A stretch of 64,000 nt of DNA. Origin: Strongylocentrotus droebachiensis (lineage: Eukaryota > Echinodermata > Echinoidea > Camarodonta > Strongylocentrotidae). A program made the translations under genes and the position numbers. Shown here piece by piece: positions 26,876 to 40,035 of the stretch (the stretch's first letter is position 1; each line of letters opens with the position of its first letter). The stretch is taken from assembly GCA_035222895.1 (NCBI GenBank), contig JAVYIG010000118.1, positions 124,001 to 188,000 on the forward strand, written 5' to 3'. The notes under the pieces were generated by a model. The model did no database searches. It was not told where the DNA came from and saw only the letters and a list, made by a program, of their open reading frames with translations.

Positions 26876-29800
26876 CTGATGGGAAAGGAGACAAAAGAAT
26901 CGTACAAAATTAAAGCGTGTGGAAGCTGCATCTCTTTCATGACAGATTACATTTCTAATGACATGAGAAGTTAAATGCACATGATTATGATCGATTATGA
27001 TCAAATATGCAAGTACATGTATGACCAAGAAGTGTACTGCTCTTTCACTGTTCTATAATGTTAAATACTGCCATCTTTGTCAGTGTGGATGCAGTCTACT
27101 ATCAATGAAAAGAAATTAAATCTTATGTCCTTTAGAAATTTCAAATAGCTTTTGTGTTATTCATTCATTTTTTGTTTGATAAATAGAACAGGGCATATAC
27201 ATTAACAGTAGAACCATTCTGAAATAGAGTTCCCTTCATATATATTTTTAGGAACCATAAACTGGTAACAAATATATCTCCCCCATTCCTGAACTATGTG
27301 AGACACAATCATATTATTTTATAATGTTTTGGGGACACTGTGACTGAGTAAATGCTGCCATCTTGTGGCTGACTCTATGTATCTTTCATCTTTCTCTCTC
27401 ATAAACTGAAGCCCCGCACACTGAAAAGAAGATAGAAAATCAATTGATCTAGTCGAAGATAAGACTCATGCAGCCACCGACAAAACTAAGTTATCTTCAG
27501 AATATTTACTGAAGAGAGATGTATGAATACTACCGGTATAGAATTTAAAAGTGACTATTTCTACTACTGCATTTTCAAAACAAAGCTTTCATAGCAAGAA
27601 GTTTCAACAATTTCACGTTTTACCAACATGTACCTACAAGTTCATCTCCATCATGCACTATCACCTTATTTAATAACTAATACATGTTTAGTTTCTAATA
27701 ATCATTTAATCCTCTTGGATTCAATTTCTAATATAGGATTGAAATCAACAGGTAGGGTCAATTACATATTTGCCAAAAATTTACTGAAAATTGAATTGCA
27801 TTCCTCTTATCCCTGTTTTAGCATCTGTCAACAGTGATGGCCATTTTTATACCACAAAATAATCCTCAACAAGCCTATTGAAGGATATAATGAGCTTTCG
27901 TTATATCCCTTGAGTAATCAAGTTTTTTTTTAAATGCAAAATTCATGATCTAATAATACAGACATTTTCAGAGGTAGTATGTAAACCAGTTTTCCGTAAA
28001 GATCATATGACATATCCCCCAAGATGAATAGTTCCCCTTTCAAATTACAAACAGCACTAATAACATTCCTAACTTCAGGTATTGGACCAAACACAATGTC
28101 TAATCCTAATCCTTACCCTAACCCTATAACTAAACAGAAGCTAAACAACAAACGCCCTAAACCCTCAATCTTTCTTTGATTAAATTATGCCCTAACCAAA
28201 TAGTGAATCATAAAAAGGAACCCATTCAATTGTAATATCTAAGTTTTTGGACTTGTGTACACTTATTCTTGTAGCTGCATTTACAAGATGGAAATGAACA
28301 TATACTTCACATCATTAGATTTATTTTGTCTTTTTTATTTGGCTATATTATCAAATAGTATTTTGACGAATTGGAATTGAATTAAGGCATTGTAAAACCT
28401 TCCAACAACACAGGCTTAGGTGAGGAAATCAGTCATGACATCTTATGTGTTAGATTGGCATGGCCAAGTGTTTGGAGGTATGTAACTAATAATGTTCAAT
28501 TCTCGGTAATGACTTTTAATCAAGTTTTCTAAATGACCAGGGTAGTGAATACCCTGTTAGAGATGAAGCGATCGTGAGTAGGGATTAGTGGGTATGTATG
28601 TGGTGAGATCTGGAATTTGGCCAGTTCAGGCTCATTTTTGTGACTTTTGCTCTATTTTCCACCCTGTGAACTTAAAGGGAACTAATCGAACCAAAAATAA
28701 CTTGTTTATTAATATTTTATTTTACAATTATTTATCAATAGACCTCATCACATTTTGTTCACCCCATGAACTTTAAGAGGGTGGATGACAATAGTGATAA
28801 TTTTCTCCTCAATGAATGAATTATCTTGATTTTACAAGATAACAATGTTTTGTACAATACCATTGAAATACATGCATGCACTACTTACAACTACGAATTA
28901 TACTCTGACAGCTAGATTTATTTCCTTAGTTATGCATTATCTTCCTTTCTTGTTGAAAACATATTGACATTGAAGTGAGTTCTTTCAACTCCGAGTCAGA
29001 GTTTATTGCTCTAGATTCCAGTAACTCAATAACTTCACATTTCTTGGCACAGGTAGTTTATATGACATTCAATTAATGAGAAGTAATAATGTGCCCAGGG
29101 ACTTTCTGGCGAAGCGTCGGTTTCAAGGAAATGATGACATCACCTTTTCCACTTAAACATTGGGATGTTTACAATATGAAACATTTAGATGTCTACAATA
29201 TGAAACATTTAGATGTTTACAATATGAAACATTTAGATGTTTACAATATTAAAAAAACATTTAGATGTCTATAATATGAAACATTTAGATGTTTACAATA
29301 TGAAGGAGTAACAACCTCGTATAGAATATGGGGGAGGGTTCAAGTCACATAATAATTAATCAGAACAAAGGTCAAAAGTTTATTAAAGAACATAAAAAGA
29401 TGGATGTAAACAAAGTGAATGTAATGAAATCTTCATGTAATACTGGAAGAGATAAGAGATAAAACACAGGATATATATACAGAGGGCTAGATTGTTAGAA
29501 TAATAACGATGAAGACAATAACTATGATTATGATAATGCACAATTTTGAGTCAAGTTTCTGTATTGTGTACTTTGTTATCACTCCAGTCAATACATGGCA
29601 TACTATACCCGGGTCTAGAGAGGCAATGGTAACAAAAATGCTGCAATTTGCTAAGGGTATATAGAAACAGCTCAAGGACCAAACCCCTAACTTTCTGATT
29701 AAAACACAGAAGGATGACACACTTTTTTAATAGTGCCCTGATCAAGCAGAAACAGTTACAATCACTTCATATTTGACCAAAAGAAATGCCACCACCAACA

Positions 29801-30494
29801 ACAAAAAAAACAAGAAAGAGAAAAAAGGACACCATTGAAAAGAGAAACTGAATATAACTCTCACAATTCCTTCAGAAGCGCGAGTTACCAACAATGTAAA
29901 TTTCCCAGAAAGCTAATGAATTATGAGCATAACAAGCGATTCAACAGGGTGCATAAAGAGAGGGAGAAATGACCCTATTCCACCCATCTCTCATATCACA
30001 CTAGAAAGTATTCTCTTTCCTTCATCCCCATAGTTTGATAGTCCCTGTGGTTTGACAGCTATTCCTCCCTAAGGTATACCCCAAGTTTCTTCTCTTAAAT
30101 CATCAACTAACACTTGCTGCTCGTATGGAGCAAAGCTGGTATAACCACACATAACTTACAATCCCACTCTTCCTTCCCTCTCTCGTCTGCCAGTCATCTT
30201 TAATCAACATAGACGGAAAATTGCTGCGTTTTTTCTATAAAAACCTTTTTTTTTCTGCTGACATTATCTGAAAAAGCCTCAAACCCCATCATAGTTTAGT
30301 GGTTTAGGGTCAATGACCATATGAGCTCTTTTTTTCTTCTGATATTAGTATTTTGATGAGCCGAAAAATGGTTTGATTCTGCTTGATTTGATGGAACAAA
30401 AACCTACATGGGAAGCATTTATGGGGTCAACAAACGGAGATGAGGCGTTTTCCAAGAAAAAGATATACATTGTTTCCTGTTTCTATATATCTGT
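26876..30494. other. No supported gene; upstream of the SUPT3H exons
   Basis: AT-rich. On the minus strand at 27357-27420 an acceptor-like TTCTTTTCAG is followed by CTTCAGTTTATG and CCACAAGATGGCAGC (YY1-like), a possible 5' UTR exon but not supported. Degenerate CCCTAA-like repeats lie near 28098-28200. Confidence 0.4.
29160..29305 (+). repeat. 24-bp tandem repeat, about 6 copies
   Basis: The unit GATGTTTACAATATGAAACA plus TTTA is repeated with small changes (TCTACA, TATAAT) and one copy with an A-run insertion. Confidence 0.85.
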
Positions 30495-30496
30495 TA

Positions 30497-30503
30497 CTCT
30501 CTC

Positions 30504-30550
<47 letters not shown>

Positions 30551-30655
30551 GTCTCTGTTTCTGTCTGTTTCTTTCTGTCTCTCTCTCTCTCTCTCTCTCC
30601 CTCTTCTCTCTCTTTCTGTCTCTCTCTCTCTCTCTCTCTTTCTCCCTTTCCCTTT
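30497..30655. repeat. CT-rich (polypyrimidine) microsatellite
   Basis: Mostly (CT)n with CTGT interruptions. The open frames rich in Ser/Leu or Arg/Glu that cross it are artefacts. Confidence 0.95.
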
Positions 30656-31018
30656 CACTCTTCCTTTCGTCATTTCTCTTAGGCTTTTTTTTCCAGATAG
30701 GAACATTACCCAAGCATATCTATTCACTTATTATGTGGTTTGTAGTTCTATGCAAAGCACAGATTACTCAATCCCCACAATAGAAAAGCATTGTTGACAG
30801 AATTACTCAATTTGCTGAAGACCCTTTCTCTATGAACCAATTACTTTATTTACTTTGAAACTATTGCATCATCAAGACCATACATTAACAGGTATTACAT
30901 TTATCACCTAATTTTCTGTAGTAATTGAACAGAATGGAGTGACTTTGTGCTTATCATTAATTCAAGAATAACAAAATTGCAAATCTCATCTTCTTCAACA
31001 CAACTTTAAAAAAGACCA

Positions 31019-31162
31019 GGGCCCTAGGTCAAAACTTGTTATCAATAACAAACTGCACACTTTTACAACAATAATGCCCTCAGCCGATCAAATGCAATGA
31101 TTGCTGGAGATTTCATCAATCGTAACTTGTTATTGATAACAGGTTTTATGAAACACAGTCTG
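31019..31162. mobile_element. MITE, GGGCCC..TTGTTATCAATAACA family, copy 1
   Basis: The left GGGCCCTAGGTCAAAACTTG and TTATCAATAACA pair with TTATTGATAACAGGTTTTAT at the right. Internal CTCAGCCGATCAAATGC matches the reversed interior of 33481-33629. Confidence 0.7.
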
Positions 31163-31625
31163 GAACTTTCAAGCCAACTTTTTACCCAGGACCATTACAT
31201 AATTACCGGTAGATGAGAGGTGTGTAGCTCATATATGAAAGCATATGGAATATAACATTTCAGTAGTAATCATCAGGCTCACAACTCTCCCTTCTCTGTA
31301 AAAACCTTTTCCTCAATCAAATGGGCCATACTGAACAGAGAATAGAAATTAAATCTAGAAACAAACTTAAAGGTTAAGACCAGTGATTAAACCAGGAACC
31401 GGACTTAGTTGAACAACCTCTAATGATAATGACCTTCATAACCTTGGGACATTCATTCTATTCACTTGAGTATTTGCTCATCAAGAGAAAAAGTGTTGGC
31501 GTCTTCTATTTATCCTTTGTCACTTACATGTACACAAAGTTCAATGTCACGCAACCAGGATCTGGAAGTACCTTTCACATTATCATTCAAATTCGTAAAG
31601 TTTCTGGGAGGGGGGGGGGGGGGGT

Positions 31626-32296
31626 TTCATAAAGCTGTTCGTAAAGTTACGCATGACTTTACAAACGACTTGTATATGAAGTGCCAGATAGGATGCCCAA
31701 AGTTTTTTCTGATATTTCCAATAACCTCAATTAAAGATAAACTTGAGTTCTGGTAATGTGATTGCATTGTGAAAGAAAAGGTGTGGAATGGATCAGAAAA
31801 GTTGATCATATAGTATGTTAGTAATGGTGTGTAATGCAAGGTTCTGGAGTCATCAAAATCATCATAAATTTGGCAGAGTCTTGGTAAAGTAACAATCACT
31901 TACACAGAAAGATGTATATGGGACAACACACATGGTGTCGGGGCTAGTACTACCCTGATTTCCTTATCTTTCTTTGCTCATTACTCAGCCAGTATACATT
32001 TTCTTCCAAAATTGTTTGGCACATGACATTTATTTGTAATCTTGAACATTCAGTGTAAGTTTCGTTAGATTCTGTGAGAATTCATTTTCTTTTTTTACCA
32101 GAACTCAAGTTTATCTTTAAATTATGGAAAAAAATATACTTTGCATTAAAAATGTTTGTTATAACAAGAATGTTAATTTACAGCTGCACAGTTCAACTTT
32201 AGTTGATGCAGTTAATAATGATTGAGCATCCCATTTAGCTTTTCATATACAAGTCGTTCGTAAAGTCATGCGTAACTTTATGAACAGCTTTATGAA
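31626..32296. mobile_element. Nested inverted-repeat element, 671 bp
   Basis: Outer arms of 55 bp (31626-31680 and 32242-32296; TTCATAAAGCTGTTC, AAAGTTACGCATGACTTTAC) and a separate perfect inner pair of 25 bp (31731-31755 and 32096-32120; AAACTTGAGTTCTGGTA). A G15 run touches the left end. Non-coding between the arms. Confidence 0.8.
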
Positions 32297-33480
32297 GAAA
32301 AAAAACAGGTTCTTACAGTATAATCATAATGAGTCCATGCATAGATCAAGAAGAATAAATGAATGGTCTGATAGTGTATGCATTTACTGGTAGATGTCTT
32401 GAAATTTTTATATCTAAATTGTCTGCCAAGAGTCAAAATTGCTCTAACTCAATATTGTTAAAGGATAATTATTCAATAAACGCCCTTTGTTACTATAAAA
32501 ACTATTTTTGAAGAAAAGAAGGAGAAAAAAACACACAATTACAATACTTTTGTACATCCAATAGAAATCATGTTCAACTCTTTCCAATATTGTTCAAACA
32601 AAACAAGGTTGAAATATTTAGTGGGAAAATTTAACCAGAATGGAAGTAATATAGGGTTATATGGCAAAACAGTAAAGAAAGTAAATAGTTTGAAGAGGGA
32701 AAAAAACAATGCTTCATATATGCCAAGGACGTAATGACGTCAGTCAATATTTGATATAATTAATTTATTATCTCTTTTCCCATTGATATAAATCAAGCGC
32801 ATCAAAACACTACAAAATCAATGTTTGAATTAACTGTCAAATCAATTGAAAACTATATTTTCTATTCTTTGATGAGCTATATAGACTATCTCTATTGTGT
32901 CATGCGTGATGGCAATGAAATCAATCAAATGTAAACAATTAAAGCTATCATTCGGCCTTCAATTCTCATTACTGTAAGAAAGGTAATGCAGTAGACTAGA
33001 TTAGCAACAATACAAACAAAATATTGCTTAATCATTATTTCAAATCATACATGTATATCAAAAATCGTTTCAACACTCTGAATTGGGAATTTCTGTTGCT
33101 TAAAGTAAGCTCGCTTCTTTTTCTGAAGGTCCTCATAATTTTGAATATAAAAATGAAATATATGTTCACAAAGACTTCTGGAAAATCAAGTCAATGGCAG
33201 TCTCAGTACCCTGTTGTATGTCCGATGTTCAGATTAAATATAATGTATCATTCATTCATTTTCATTTCTTATCATTTCTCGTTCATTTCAATAGATGACG
33301 TACAGGGCCATTAAAGTTGACTTTTGATTTTTGTATCTAGATTTTAACTTAAGTTTCATCTTAACAAACCCAGGGAGGTGGTGATCTGACGGCAAAGGAA
33401 GCATGTTTTCACTTGTATCTGTTTAAAAGAAAGCTTTGGACCTATGGCTACATAAGTCTGATCTGCGAAGGATCAGATCA

Positions 33481-33629
33481 GGGCCCCGTTTCATAAAACA
33501 TATTATCACCGACAAGTTACAATACCTGGTATAAGCTACTGAAATCCCTGCATTTGATTGGCTGAGAGCAAATTTGATATAGATTTATGACATTTGTTAT
33601 TGATAATAACTTTTATGAAACAGGGCCCC
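33481..33629. mobile_element. MITE, GGGCCCCGTTTCATAAAA family, copy 2
   Basis: The ends GGGCCCCGTTTCATAAAA and TTTTATGAAACAGGGCCCC are perfect inverted repeats; 149 bp. Related to 31019-31162 in the opposite orientation. Confidence 0.85.
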
Positions 33630-33690
33630 AACCTAGTCCATTGACTCGCTTTCAAACCCATGCTCAAAGTGGTTCTGAACCAGGTACGTA

Positions 33691-33746
33691 TTAAGATAAT
33701 AATTCTATCACTGAGCTATCAAGATAATAATTCTATCACTGAGCTA
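33691..33746 (+). repeat. 28-bp perfect tandem duplication
   Basis: AAGATAATAATTCTATCACT followed by GAGCTATC occurs twice back to back. Confidence 0.9.
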
Positions 33747-36196
33747 TCAGAAAGGTTACCAGTTCGGATTCAATACTGTCTCTTAAATGTAAAGGATTTT
33801 AACCATTTCCGACTGATACAATTTCACCTTGGCAACGACTAGACCATGGAGAACCTTCAACAAGAGCAGCCCAGCTAGACGCCTAGTTTGCAAACATAGA
33901 ATCATCAACAGCCACAACAACCCAGGCATGGCCAATTTGAAGAATAACAGTGGTCAGTAAGCATGACAAACCACACCTTTCTGCGTTGACGATACGTGAC
34001 CTGGAAATTTTCCATCAAAGCATTATTCACCTCCCCCTCAATCGCATCATTGAAGGCAATGATGGGAATTGATAAAATGTGGCTATTATTAATGAATTTT
34101 GATTCGTTTTTAATTACATGGTATTGTGTGATATTTTGCTAGGACAATGCACTTCCAGCATTTTTTCATTTTTCGTTTATTTTATCAATATTTTCAACAA
34201 TGACGAGACATGAACTGTACAATTGGATGAAAATAAAAAATAAAAATATCAATAGTGAACATCTTTTCAAATCAAAGCCTAAGGGTACCTGTGTATTGTT
34301 GGTCTAGGTAACTTGGATTTGGTGAAACATGTATTTTGCTGGGTAGATATAGTTTGGCAATGTCACACATGAACTAACAACTCAGTTTTCCCATTTTAAA
34401 TACTTTTCACCTATTTAACAGAAAATTTAAAAAACCATAACTTTCTAGCAATATTCAATGTTCAAACTTTTACAAATATATTCCTCTTCTTTTGTCTTCA
34501 CACTATTCAACTTGCTAAAAACATTGGCTTTGCCCTATCAACAAATTATTTCTTGACTCATAATATGCATTATATCTTTTAAGGTAAAAAGACATTCACA
34601 AAATAGAATCAAAATAACTTGAAATGATGTGTTTCTTTGTTAAAAACACACAAACTATAAGGGCATTAATACAGTGTTATTCACTCTACACCAAATAAAA
34701 CCCTTTTGGTTCTCAACAGATGATATGTACAGGATTACCAATACTACACAAGGGCTTTAAGTTTTGGCAGTTTTTCAAGAAGTTAACTCTTCTAAGAATA
34801 AGAACTCCCTCACTTTCCTTCTAAACAATTTTTGGAAACGTTCGTAATTAAAGAGGTCCACGTCCCAAACTTTTAAATTATCCGTTTTCCATTAAAGGGA
34901 TTGGGTAACTTTGCCTCATATTCTAAAAAATCCTGGATTTAGCTCATGCTGCAATTATGATTATAAACCTTTACGTCATACTTGAATCCCATGACTTTTC
35001 CAAGCCACTCGCCTGTCTGATTAACAAGATATCTATGATTGGAATTAGAAATGTCAGAATTCATTTTCCTAACGGTTATTATAACACTACAGTCTATTGG
35101 GGGAAATGAGTATGGTAAAACCACTCACTCAAAGATCTTTACTTTTTTGAGGCACTTCATGATCATTTTGAAGCGCAATTTTTAGGGCTTCAATATTACA
35201 CCATATCACAGACACTGATAACACATACGGTCATGCATCTCAGATTTAACATTGTTGAACGATGCCTTTAACATTCTATGAAGCTGATGTGTTTAAAGAA
35301 TTATCTCCCCTGCTTTGATATGAATTAAATTTGATCAAAATAGAACATATTTTTAGCTACGACAGTTGCACTGTTTACGTTCTATATTCCCAGAAATCCA
35401 AGAAAACTAAATGAATTTGTTCTACTCTGATGGAATCCCTGCAGTGCAGTAAGATTAAAGGTTAACAAGAGCTAAAACAGTCAAGTAAACAAAAAAAAAT
35501 TAGATTAATAACTTGAAAATTGAAGTGTAGGTTGTATGGTCGTCAAGTAGGCTGACTTTGAAAGTTAAAAAGAGAATTAAGATATTTATTTTTAAACATT
35601 CAATGCAGGTTTGGGAGATAAATAAATGTTAGCAATAACAGCAAAAAAGAATTCATTCTGAAAAGATTTCAATAATTTGGTTATTTATTATCACTTTGAT
35701 TATTACAATAAATATTATTAGCTCACAAGAGTAATTATCTGAATAAATATGACACTTAATTTTCTATAATGTGATTATATCTTTTTCTACAATGAATTCA
35801 AGGTCTTCCCTTTCAGACATGCTATTTATAATTACATTTGGATGGAACATAAAGGCAGTTTCAAAAATTAAACATCTTACTTTAAGGGAAGCCAACAGCT
35901 GTTTTAAACACCGAGGGAGGTATTTCAGAAGACACCCATGCTCAACACGACACTAAACCGATGACTCCTCTTAAATTAAAGTCCCAAGAGTGATAATACT
36001 AATGAGATATATCAACGACATATGTGATTCTAAAGAAATTGGCGATAACCTATTCAACAAACTTTTGTACTTGGAAGTGTTTATCCTTTCAACAAGTCAG
36101 ATGGTTCCAATTAAAGAGATATCTGATAACCCTATTTGTTTGTATTTCTTTGAATACAACTTGTATTGTGAACAAAATTTGAACTTTTTGTTCAAT

Positions 36197-36226
36197 CCCC
36201 CTCCCCCCCCCCCCCCCCCCCCCCCC
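36197..36226. repeat. Poly-C tract, about 30 bp
   Basis: Almost pure C followed by (TC)n. The proline-rich open frame across it is an artefact. Confidence 0.95.
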
Positions 36227-39200
36227 TTCTCTCTCTCTCTCCCTAACCAACCTTGGTTTTAAAGTGACACTACTGGAAAATCTCTGACTCCTTGGACAGC
36301 AAATCGTTGCCTGCCTCAAGAAGGCAGTAAGAACCATGTATTGTCAGTAACAGCCTTATTGCAGGCAGCCGATTAATTATTCATATATTCAAAATTCACC
36401 TACAGAATACTCCTCCAACATATCATGGCACCAATATGAGAATAGGGTAACTCAATAGTGCTTGCTATGGCCAGGAAGTGGTCTGTAATTAATGAGACAA
36501 TTAAAGAGCAAGGTACAAAGAAACATGGAAAATAACCTTGAGGCTATGAAAATGAATACAACACAATTGATGTAATGTAAGAAGTACCCCAAAAAATCAT
36601 TTGAAACACTTCATACTTCATACAAACAAGCTGTATACGTTTCTCATGCTAGACAAATGAAATCTATAAACAGTCCTCACTTATCTTTAAAACAACATTA
36701 ATCTTTTTTTCCTATTTGGTGTGATTGTACATATTACCGGTACTCATGTCATTGCCCTTTACAAAATACAAAATTTCAATCGGAAGATGTAGCATTTCAT
36801 AATGTAGTCACATTTTCATAGCACTTAATACAATGTTTCTGAGCACTTTACATTGTGCTTATTATTATTACCCTGGTGATTGGATTCAATTGCTAATCCA
36901 CACATGATAGTGTACACGCTCCGCTCCCTGGGGAGTATTCATACAGGGTCCATTCCCTTTTGTGTATGTGATGTATCTTCTTCTATTATACTGTCCAAGT
37001 ATTGGAATGAATTATTTCATAGAACTAGTTCATCAGGTCATCCTTCATTTCTAATGACATATAGATACAGATATCCCTAAAGAAGAAAAGAAATCTTTAA
37101 ACATAATACAGGGGTGATAGTGAGCACTATAAAAAAAAAGGTTTTTTTTTTCCCTCAACCACCCCCCTGTCCTGTCAACAACAACAACAAATAGGGGAGG
37201 GGAAAGAAAATTGGATCACTCAAACCTTGAATGCAAAGTTGACTTGCCTACTGCCTCAATTTCAGATTCAATCCACTCTTTTAAATCCAATTCAACCACA
37301 TCCAATAGGACAAAGTAATTGGCAAAATTAGGAAATTCAAGTAATTCAAGTCCCATTATCTGGATGGTTGCTTCCAATTTTGATAAAATCTCAAAGAAAT
37401 GTAAAAATTTGGATCAATGCATTCACCCAGGACCTTTCTGCTAAGATCAAATTAACCTATTTTACTATGCGATCTGATAGAAAAGCCTAATATTTTCATG
37501 TTTATTTCAATGCATCAAGTACTATTTGGGGAAGGGGATAATTGAAGTGGCAAGAAACTGCAGAGATATCAATTATCTTGAGTACCATTATCTTTATCAT
37601 AATACTCTTTATACAAAAATAGAAAGATGGTTGACCTTTTTCATATTTTGATTTTTCATTTATACGGACACTTTAGATGTAAATGCCTTTCTTGAATATT
37701 CTGTTTCAATGTCTGGAATGCTTCAATGCCCGAGTTAATTTAACTCAGGCTGAAATCTATGAAAGAATTGAGCGTTATATCAAAATTAGATTGCATATAA
37801 TGGGTTAATACATGCAAATAACACACACAAATTTAGACTGGTTTTTCTCTCTTCTTCTTAACTCATTAGAGGTTAAGTGAGAGTTGTCATCATGGCAACT
37901 ACTGAAGGAGAGTTGGATGACATTCGTTGAAGGAGAGATAAGTAAAGAAGGAAGAGAAAATTAACCTCTCCGTTTCCTCAAAATGACAGATCACTTGGTT
38001 ACATTTAATTAGCTTCTTGTCTTCTACATTCCAACAACAAAAAGCAGTTTTCAGTGAGAACCTCAATGAGAAGTGAATATGGGCCTGTTCTGAGTAAAGG
38101 ACATTGATACAAACTCGTAAACGAGAAAAATACAAACTTCACTGTTAGTTCTATTAACAACACAATCAAAACATTTATTTCTAGTAAATGCAGCTAATGT
38201 GCCATACATATTTATCAACATTAAAGCCTCTTTTAGGCATTACATTTACAGGCAATTGAAGTATATTCTTAAAAACTCCCTAGATCAAATTTCTTGGAAG
38301 TGTTTTCCATCCTCAACATTCTATATGAAGCCAGAAAACACCTGCAAACTACTTGAAATGAAGACGAGCCAAAAAGCATGAAATCAGGCGACTGCAAGAT
38401 ATTTGGCATCCAGGACAAACAGATGCCCTCAATGTCTACATTGTTTTTATGTACATTAGACAGCGATTCAGTCATGTGCTTGTTACCGTCTAATCCCTAT
38501 AAAACAATAACGCAGTCTGGGCGTTAATATGAGCGACATCTTCTTAGTCAGTCTGAGCTTGGACGTCAGAGAATGACAGTTCCTCGTTAATCCGCCAAAT
38601 ACTAACATGATCCTTTTCACCCAGCTAAAGTGCAGCCAAAAAATGACAGCAATCGACCAGAGGAATCGTTAGCAGCATGTTAGTAATAGCAGAAATTTGT
38701 GAATTTCAGTGATGGGACTCTTAAATCCCCCCCACACCCCTCTCCAAAAGAATTGGTAGCTTGATACCTGAAAAGTACAAGAATTGAATAAAAGATTCTA
38801 TAGACTTGAGGATATGAGTCATCTCTTCTTGCTGGATAACCATTTACTTCACGCAAAGCCTTTTTTAAAGGTCTTTAGATATGGGCATATCTAAAGACGC
38901 AAAAAGGTGTGTTTTGAATGTGACATACAGTTTTGAACCCCACATACAAATCGAACCACCCAGGTTAAGGGTTCGGAGGCTAGCGCGTGCCATGTGTTGT
39001 GTACAAGCATGTGTGTGTAGTTGACCTCCGAGAAACTGTCTGCTTCCCGGGTCAAAACAGCTGCGCAGACACAAGGCCTTTATTTTGAATCGTGAAGAGA
39101 CGATAAACGCGACATCCCGCAAATCACTTTCGTATAGTGGGGTATGATAGTGGGGTACGATATGTACATATCTAGTGGTAAGACCCAATAAACGCGCCCT

Positions 39201-39639
39201 CTCAGATGGTAGTAGACAAATCAAAAGGGAATTTTAATGAGAGGAAGGAAAATTGGAAAAGGAAATGGGTGGGGGAGGTATTGAACATGACCAGCAGGAG
39301 GAATACTACACATGACACATATAATCATGTAGTCATTGTAGCCCATACCAGTAACGATGACAGACCTACCAACCACAACAAATCTAGATACACCAAGAGC
39401 ACCTCTTTCATTCCTTGACCAGATGCACAGTGTAATGGGACAGGAGGATACAATCTAGCACAATCTGACAATCAGATTAAAGTTATTCTTCACAGAGTTT
39501 TAAATTAAATCTAATGTGTGTCATAGAGTTTGAAGGGGAACTTGATGGGTGTAACGACTGAGCTGCCAAGTGATAATAGGGTTCTCGACCACAAGGGGGA
39601 AGTAATGGATTGGGATCATAGACAACGCATCATCAACTA
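36227..39639. other. No supported gene
   Basis: AT-rich, with a repeat fragment near 36817-36880 (AGCACTTTACATTG, TTATTATTATTACC), a perfect hairpin at 38871-38898 and a somewhat CpG-enriched stretch at 39040-39200. Confidence 0.45.
38871..38898. repeat. Perfect 13-bp hairpin
   Basis: GTCTTTAGATATG, GG, CATATCTAAAGAC. Isolated; no element around it was recognised. Too short to type. Confidence 0.9.
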
Positions 39640-40034
39640 TAGAGTGGAGAAGTGTGACGTCATCAAAAATCTATTTTGAGAATTTCTCGATTTTTTCTTC
39701 ATATTCCGAAAGAACACCCAAAATAATGTCCAAATGTCGAAAGCCAATTGAATATGTTAAGTATTGGCTGAGATATGACCATCTGAATGAATATATGTCC
39801 TATGGGAGCTCAGTGTTATATGCTCTGGCTCCTAACCATTAGGAGCCAGAGCATATAACACTGAGTTCCTATGGGGAGTATATTTATTCAGATGGTCATA
39901 TCTCAGCCAATTTTTAACATATTCAACTGGTTTTCGACATTTGGACATTATTTTTGGTGTTCTTTCGGAATATGAAGAAAAAATCGAGAAATTCTAAAAA
40001 TAGATTTTTATGACGTCACAGCTTCGGTACTCTA
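39640..40034. mobile_element. Giant near-perfect palindrome (foldback element), 395 bp
   Basis: Two 196-bp arms (39640-39835 and 39839-40034) with a 3-nt loop CCA. Outer ends TAGAGTG and ACTCTA, then TGACGTCA, AATTTCTCGATTTTTTCTTC and ATATTCCGAAAGAACACC; the centre is GGCTCCTAA/TTAGGAGCC. Arms differ only at scattered sites. A TA is present at both outer ends, compatible with a TA target site, but that is not proven. No coding capacity. Confidence 0.9.
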
Positions 40035-40035
40035 T

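Larger units (their letters stand above)
32297..36196. other. No supported gene
   Basis: AT-rich DNA. Holds a MITE (33481-33629), a 28-bp direct duplication (33691-33746) and nothing else that I can support. Confidence 0.5.

Noticed and set aside
30373..30783. 136-codon Ser/Leu-rich frame and opposite Arg/Glu-rich frames
   Set aside because: Produced by the CT microsatellite.
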